A DNA stretch of 18,980 nucleotides from Phycisphaera mikurensis NBRC 102666 (GTDB lineage Bacteria; Planctomycetota; Phycisphaerae; Phycisphaerales; SM1A02). Under the pieces are notes generated by a model. That model saw nothing but the letters and a program-made list of their open reading frames with translations. It searched no databases and was not told where the DNA came from. The stretch lies in NCBI GenBank assembly GCA_945870475.1, contig CAMBSR010000016.1:1-18980 (forward strand). Reading direction: 5' to 3'. Positions within the stretch are counted from its first letter, which is position 1; each line of letters opens with the position of its first letter. Shown here in pieces: positions 15,157-18,980 of this stretch. The translations under genes and the position numbers were made by a program.

Positions 15157-15162
15157 GGGCGC

Positions 15163-15168
15163 ATGGTA
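15163..15168 (-). promoter_or_regulatory. Putative -10 element for aroDE
   Basis: On the minus strand TACCAT ends 6 nt before the GTG at 15156. No Shine-Dalgarno is present. It lies back to back with the plus-strand element at 15180-15185 in a 35-bp divergent gap. Confidence 0.42.
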
Positions 15169-15179
15169 CGGCGGCCAGT

Positions 15180-15185
15180 TACGAT
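15180..15185 (+). promoter_or_regulatory. Putative -10 element for the gene at 15192
   Basis: TACGAT ends 6 nt before the ATG at 15192, with no Shine-Dalgarno. The start codons of the divergent genes are only 35 bp apart, so each promoter's -35 zone would overlap the other's start. Confidence 0.42.
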
Positions 15186-15191
15186 TCCGTG

Positions 15192-15791
15192 ATGAGCGAA
15201 GCGATCGCCGAAGAGGCCTACGAATTCCTGCGCGCGCACCTGATGGGGCGCATCCGCTTCGACGGCGACCGCGTGGACATCAAGGTCGCGCCCACGCCAA
15301 GCGGGCACCTGGTGGCGTCGGTGATGGTGTCCATGCTGCGCTCGGTGGACGTGGTGCTCGAGCTCCCGGACGACGGCGACGACTCGCTTGAGCTGCAGGT
15401 GACGCTCGAGCAGATCGAGGAGAACGGACCCGACGGCGCACTCTGCGACCGCTGGTGCATCTACCACGGCGAGGCGCCGGACGTGCGCTGGGCGCGGATC
15501 CAGATCGATGCAGCGCGCTACAAGGGCTACTTCGTGGACGGCCAGGCGCTGATGCGCGAGAACCCGTTCGCGGCGCAGGAGGGCGCGCTCTGCAAGGAGC
15601 TCAACGCGCATTGCCGCGAAGGCGTGATGCGCGCGGCGGAGGCCACGGGCGCGCACCGGCTCATCGACCCGAAGGTGGTGGGCGTGGATCCGTGGGGCAT
15701 CGACGCGCGCGGGCAGATCGGCATTGCGCGGATCCCGGCCACGCCGCCGTTTGCGTCGCCCGAAGAGGTTCCGGCGCGCTTCGGGCGATAA
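15192..15791 (+). CDS. Unassigned protein, possibly a split-barrel / DUF2470-like protein
   Basis: A 199-residue soluble protein with no signal peptide or membrane segment. I do not recognise it with confidence. The N-terminal two thirds (18-118) look like a run of beta strands. The last third (130-185), with LNAHCREGVMRAAEATGA followed by VVGVDPWGIDARGQIGIARI, resembles the DUF2470 domain that follows FMN-binding split barrels in HugZ-like haem-degradation proteins. That is a likeness from memory, not a search. Cysteines at 85, 89, 134 and 141 are notable. ATG 15192 is preferred over the longer frame from 14982, which would run through the aroDE start region antisense; TACGAT lies 6 nt upstream. 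It is divergent from aroDE, and a strong hairpin follows its stop. Codon use matches its neighbours. Confidence 0.75.
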   Translation: MSEAIAEEAYEFLRAHLMGRIRFDGDRVDIKVAPTPSGHLVASVMVSMLRSVDVVLELPDDGDDSLELQVTLEQIEENGPDGALCDRWCIYHGEAPDVRWARIQIDAARYKGYFVDGQALMRENPFAAQEGALCKELNAHCREGVMRAAEATGAHRLIDPKVVGVDPWGIDARGQIGIARIPATPPFASPEEVPARFGR

Positions 15792-15795
15792 GCCC

Positions 15796-15829
15796 TAAAT
15801 GGGTGCCGGGTTAACACGGCACCTATTTA
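15796..15829 (+). terminator. Long-stem hairpin after the unassigned gene
   Basis: TAAATGGGTGCCG (15796-15808) pairs with CGGCACCTATTTA (15817-15829) over 13 positions, one of them a G-U wobble, around an 8-nt loop. It starts 5 nt after the stop. The AT-rich outer stem and the T-containing tail support termination, although there is no pure T-run. The stem lies just before the phhA promoter candidate. Confidence 0.65.
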
Positions 15830-15837
15830 CCTTGGTC

Positions 15838-15843
15838 TAGAAT
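15838..15843 (+). promoter_or_regulatory. Putative -10 element for phhA
   Basis: TAGAAT, five of six matches to TATAAT, ends 8 nt before the ATG at 15852. There is no Shine-Dalgarno. TTAACA at 15811-15816 resembles a -35 but is 21 bp away, too far for a normal spacer. Confidence 0.5.
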
Positions 15844-15851
15844 ATGCATCC

Positions 15852-16715
15852 ATGCAGAACAAGATGTCCGGAAGCCTGAATCACGCGATGATCGACGGCC
15901 CCGCGGGCCGCGCCGCGCAGGAGTACGCCAACCAGTTCGGCCAGCCCGGCTTCCAGGACATCACGCGCGCGTACATCGACCAGAACTACGCCGGCTACAC
16001 CGAGGAGAACCAGGAGACCTGGCGCACCCTCTACGACCGGCAGATGGAGTACTTGGCCGACCACGCCAGCAACGTCTACCTCTCCGGCGCGCGCAACATC
16101 AAGCTGGTGCGCGATCACATCCCGTACCTCTCGGGACCGAAGTCGGTGAACACGTTCCTGATGCCGCTCACCGGCTGGCAGAGCAAGGCTGTTCCCGGAT
16201 ACCTGCCGGCGAAGGCCTTCTTCGCGTGCCTCGCGCGGCGCGAGTTCCCGACCACCATCGTGATCCGCCCGAAGGAGTCGATCGACTACCTGCCCGAGCC
16301 GGACATCTTCCACGACATCTTCGGACACGTGCCGCTGCACGCCGACCCGACCTTCGCCGACTTCCTGCAGACCTACGGCAAGGCCGCGCTCACCACCGAC
16401 GACCCGCACCACACCGAGCGCCTCTCGCGGCTCTTCTGGTTCACCGTGGAGTTCGGCCTGATCCGCGAGGGCGGCCGCAACCGGCTCTACGGCAGCGGCC
16501 TCATCTCGAGCCCCGGCGAGAGCAAGCACGCGCTCACCTCGAAGGAAGTGGACCGCCGCCCGTTCGACCTCGAGGCGGTGTGCAACACGAGCTTCGAGAT
16601 CGATCATTTCCAGCCGATTCTCTACGTGCTGGACAGCTTCGAGCAGCTGCGCGACGCGATGGACACGTACGCGAAGCGACTGCTCGATGCAGCGCGCGAT
16701 AACGCCGCGGTCTGA
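15852..16715 (+). CDS. phhA: Phenylalanine 4-hydroxylase
   Basis: Non-haem iron, tetrahydropterin-dependent monooxygenase converting phenylalanine to tyrosine. The 287-residue protein is a bare catalytic domain, as in bacteria, without the animal ACT domain. The iron ligands are visible: His154 and His159 in EPDIFHDIFGHVPLH (149-163), and Glu200 in FTVEFGL. The substrate-pocket phrase PLTGW (105-109) and YLPEPDIF (146-153) are also present. ATG 15852 is supported by the -10-like hexamer 8 nt upstream and by the family's usual length. It is transcribed away from aroDE and aroC. No pterin-4a-carbinolamine dehydratase (phhB) is visible beside it. Other aromatic amino-acid hydroxylases (Tyr, Trp) are unlikely in bacteria. 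Secure. Confidence 0.95.
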   Translation: MQNKMSGSLNHAMIDGPAGRAAQEYANQFGQPGFQDITRAYIDQNYAGYTEENQETWRTLYDRQMEYLADHASNVYLSGARNIKLVRDHIPYLSGPKSVNTFLMPLTGWQSKAVPGYLPAKAFFACLARREFPTTIVIRPKESIDYLPEPDIFHDIFGHVPLHADPTFADFLQTYGKAALTTDDPHHTERLSRLFWFTVEFGLIREGGRNRLYGSGLISSPGESKHALTSKEVDRRPFDLEAVCNTSFEIDHFQPILYVLDSFEQLRDAMDTYAKRLLDAARDNAAV

Positions 16716-16762
16716 CGGGCGATACGTCGCGTTCGGCATCGGGTCGCCAACCCGCCCACGGC

Positions 16763-16768
16763 TACACT
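16763..16768 (+). promoter_or_regulatory. Putative -10 element for the efflux operon
   Basis: TACACT ends 7 nt before the ATG at 16776, in the 60-bp gap after phhA. There is no Shine-Dalgarno and no obvious -35. Confidence 0.42.
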
Positions 16769-16775
16769 CCGCGCG

Positions 16776-18329
16776 ATGCGCCGCGCCACGATTGCTTCTG
16801 CCGCCACGGCTTTCCTCGCGGCCTCCCTGCTGGCCGGCATCCTGGTCGGCTGCGCCATCGGTCCCGACTACCAGGAGCCGAAGATCCCCACCGCCGACCG
16901 CTTCAGCGTGCCGCTGACCGACGGGGTCGGCGCCACGGAACCGAAGAGCGAGCGCTGGTGGGAGAGCTTCGGGGACCCGACGCTCAACGAGCTGGTCTCG
17001 CGCGCGGATCTCCAGAACATCGACCTGCGACGCTCGCTGCTGGCGCTCGAGACCTACCGCGCGCAGTACACGGTCGACTTCGCCAAGCTGTTCCCCGAGA
17101 TGGACACCGGGCTCGCCTACTCGTACCGCCGCGTCGACAGCAACCAGATCGGCATCCAGAACCCGGACGCGCTCCGCCAGGGCTTCGACAACTGGCAGTG
17201 GAACATCGCGTCCGCGGCATGGGAAGTGGACGTCTGGGGCGCGGTGCGCCGGCAGATCGAGGCCGGCGTCTCGCGCGTGCAGATGAGCGCTGCCCAGTAC
17301 CGCGCCGCGCTGGTGAGCGTGCGCGCCGAGGTTGCCCAGGGCTACATGATCATCCGGCAGCTGCAGGGCCAGCGCGCCGCGTTCCGCGACCTGGCCAAGG
17401 GCTACGGCAAGCTGGTGGACGCCATCGAGAAGAAGGTGCGTTTCCAGGCCGGTTCCAAGGTGGAACTGGCGGAAGTCAGCGCCCGCCGCGCATCGGCAGA
17501 GGGCGAGGCCGCGCGCTTCGACGGCCTCATCGCGCAGCAGGTGGCAGGCATCGCCATCCTGCTGTCCGAGACGCCGGAACGGGTGCGCACGATGGTGGAG
17601 CAGGACCGTGCGGTGCCGGTCATGGGAATGCCGGTGACCGTCGGCGTCCCGACCACCCTGCTCCAGCGCCGACCCGACGTGATCGCCGCCGAACGCGCGC
17701 TGCAGGCAGCCACCGCGGACATCGGCATCGCCGAGGCCGGCTACCTGCCGCGATTCACGTTCACGGGCAACTTCGTGATCCAGACCCCCGACTTCAGCGG
17801 GCTGACGAGCGTCTCGAACAACATGACCTACGGCATCACTCCGGCGGTCAGCTGGAACTTCATGAACATCCTGACCGGCGCCGCCGAGGCCCGCGTCACG
17901 CAGGCGAAGGCTCGCGCCGCGGATGCGGTGCTGCGCTACCAGCTGGCGGTGGTGAAGGCCATCAACCAGGTGGAGTCGTCGATCGCCACGCTGGAGGCCT
18001 CGCGCCGCCAGCACGGCCACTTCGACGAGAGCACCAAGCAGATCAGCTCCGCGTTCGAACTGGCGTTCATGCAATACAACGCCGGCACCATCGACATCTC
18101 GCAGCTCATCAACTTCCTGCAGGCCTTCGTGACGGCGCGCAACGGCCTGGCGCAGGCACAGGGCCTGATGGCGCAGAGCACCGTGGAGCTCTACCGATCG
18201 CTCGGCGGCGGCTGGGAGAACACGCCCATGCCGTCCGCCGTCGAGGACGTGAAGCGCTTCAACCCCACGCCCACCGCAAACGACTTCCTGGCGCCGAGCA
18301 AGCCTGCCGCCGCGCCCACGAACGGCTGA
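16776..18329 (+). CDS. Outer-membrane efflux lipoprotein, NodT/OprM family
   Basis: The TolC-like channel that carries substrates of a tripartite RND pump across the outer membrane. The 517-residue precursor has a lipoprotein signal with lipobox LVGC (Cys26), followed by CAIGPDYQEP (26-35), the hallmark of this family. Two OEP repeats follow: the first includes RWWESFGDPTLNELV (60-74), and the second has VPTTLLQRRPDVIAAERAL (291-309) and IGIAEAGYLPRFTFTGNF (316-333). Long helices between them form the tunnel. The last 40 residues are a Pro/Thr/Ala-rich tail that is not part of the fold. It precedes the adaptor gene by 26 bp, presumably in one operon; the usual order is adaptor, pump, channel, so the channel coming first is less common. 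The substrate cannot be told. Confidence 0.93.
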   Translation: MRRATIASAATAFLAASLLAGILVGCAIGPDYQEPKIPTADRFSVPLTDGVGATEPKSERWWESFGDPTLNELVSRADLQNIDLRRSLLALETYRAQYTVDFAKLFPEMDTGLAYSYRRVDSNQIGIQNPDALRQGFDNWQWNIASAAWEVDVWGAVRRQIEAGVSRVQMSAAQYRAALVSVRAEVAQGYMIIRQLQGQRAAFRDLAKGYGKLVDAIEKKVRFQAGSKVELAEVSARRASAEGEAARFDGLIAQQVAGIAILLSETPERVRTMVEQDRAVPVMGMPVTVGVPTTLLQRRPDVIAAERALQAATADIGIAEAGYLPRFTFTGNFVIQTPDFSGLTSVSNNMTYGITPAVSWNFMNILTGAAEARVTQAKARAADAVLRYQLAVVKAINQVESSIATLEASRRQHGHFDESTKQISSAFELAFMQYNAGTIDISQLINFLQAFVTARNGLAQAQGLMAQSTVELYRSLGGGWENTPMPSAVEDVKRFNPTPTANDFLAPSKPAAAPTNG

Positions 18330-18355
18330 CGCAGCCCGAGGACACGGAACACACC

Positions 18356-18980
18356 ATGAGAGAGAACCGCACCACCCTGGCCTTCCTGGCTGCCGCACTC
18401 GCGGCCACCGCGCTCCCGGCCATCACGCTGACCGCCGGATGCTCGCGCGCGCCCGATGCACCCGCCGGCATGCCGCCCGCGCCGGTGCGCACCGTGAAGC
18501 CCACCGTCAGCGACGTGCCGGTGTATCGCGACTACCCCGGCCTCACCATGAGCGTCCGCACCGTCGAGGTCTTCCCGCGCGCCAGCGGCTGGATCGACTC
18601 GCAGGGCTTCGAGAACGGCCAGCAGGTGACCGAGGGACAGCTCCTCTACTCGATCGACCCGCGCCCCTACCAGGTGACGGTGGAGAAGGCGAAGGCGGAC
18701 ATCGCCGTGGTGGAGGCAGACCTCCGCAACTACCGCGACATGGTGACCCGCAACCGCCCGCTGGTGGAGGTGTCCGCCATCTCGCAGCAGGCGTTCGACC
18801 AGATGCTGGCGAACCAGCGCTCCGCGGAGGCCATGCTCGACGCCAAGCGCGCCGCGCTGGACGAGGCGAACCTCAACCTCTCCTTCACGCGCATCACCAG
18901 TCCCGTGACGGGCCGCGCCAGCGCAACGAACATCTACGCCGGCACCAACGTGTCCAGCAAGGACCTCCTGGTCACCATCC
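18356..18980 (+). CDS. RND efflux periplasmic adaptor lipoprotein (partial)
   Basis: AcrA/MexA-type membrane-fusion protein that bridges the inner-membrane pump and the outer-membrane channel. The first 208 codons are present and the gene runs off the window. Residues 1-29 are a lipoprotein signal with lipobox TAGC (Cys29). A beta-barrel entry strand (45-66) leads into the first lipoyl half with FPRASGWI (73-80) and VTEGQLLYSIDPRPYQ (91-106). The alpha-helical hairpin spans about 107-175, and the second lipoyl half starts at RITSPVTGRAS (179-189). Alignment to AcrA is clear by eye. ATG 18356 follows the channel stop by 26 bp; only a weak GAGGA lies 13 nt upstream, so it may rely on read-through of the operon. 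The pump itself is expected just beyond the window. Confidence 0.92.
   Translation, partial: MRENRTTLAFLAAALAATALPAITLTAGCSRAPDAPAGMPPAPVRTVKPTVSDVPVYRDYPGLTMSVRTVEVFPRASGWIDSQGFENGQQVTEGQLLYSIDPRPYQVTVEKAKADIAVVEADLRNYRDMVTRNRPLVEVSAISQQAFDQMLANQRSAEAMLDAKRAALDEANLNLSFTRITSPVTGRASATNIYAGTNVSSKDLLVTI

Noticed and set aside
15811..15843. TTAACA plus TAGAAT as a standard sigma-70 promoter for phhA
   Set aside because: The 21-bp spacer is too long. Only the -10 part is kept as a candidate.
15837..18398. An 853-codon minus-strand frame
   Set aside because: Antisense to phhA and the efflux channel, both clearly real.

Overview
This is a GC-rich chromosomal window (roughly two-thirds G+C by eye) with 17 protein genes packed on both strands. 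I saw no rRNA, tRNA, CRISPR array or insertion sequence. Several features point to a planctomycete, most likely of the Phycisphaerae type. These are a planctomycete-style ECF sigma factor, a Ser/Thr kinase joined through one membrane segment to a TPR tail, an exported protein ending in a PAPG / hydrophobic / poly-Arg sorting signal, and a fused AroD-AroE enzyme. The assignment rests on gene families alone.

Layout. (1) 1-1859, plus strand: a STAS-domain protein and an NAD(P)-dependent aldehyde dehydrogenase of the succinate-semialdehyde type. (2) 1890-4996, minus: a membrane Ser/Thr kinase followed by the mechanosensitive channel MscL. (3) 5088-7532, plus: class II fumarase, then a secreted protein with a PEP-CTERM-like tail, ending at a strong hairpin terminator. 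(4) 7634-10927, minus: an exported thioredoxin-type glutathione peroxidase, an exported protein of unknown function and dihydropteroate synthase (folP). The last two are joined by an ATGA overlap. (5) 11146-11769, plus: the ECF sigma factor, preceded by an AT-rich palindrome in the gap it shares with the peroxidase gene. Five 19-bp tandem repeats follow it. (6) 11867-15156, minus: an aromatic-pathway operon of aroDE fusion, aroC and a small GAF-domain protein, with aroC and the GAF gene joined by another ATGA overlap. (7) 15192-18980, plus: an unassigned protein, phenylalanine 4-hydroxylase, then an outer-membrane channel and a periplasmic adaptor of an RND efflux pump. The adaptor is cut by the window end.

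How the genes fit together. AroDE and AroC cover the dehydroquinate-to-shikimate steps and the final chorismate step. FolP belongs to folate synthesis, which also draws on chorismate, and PhhA converts phenylalanine to tyrosine. Regions 4 to 7 are therefore weighted towards chorismate-derived metabolism, although the genes sit in separate transcription units. The kinase, ECF factor, STAS and GAF proteins give the window an unusual share of signalling genes.

The most interesting signal is in the gene starts. Seven genes without a visible Shine-Dalgarno sequence have a TANNNT hexamer ending 6-8 nt before the start codon, the arrangement expected for leaderless transcripts. Genes with a clear Shine-Dalgarno sequence, or with an ATGA overlap, lack it at that spacing. 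I found no obvious new defence or mobile system.
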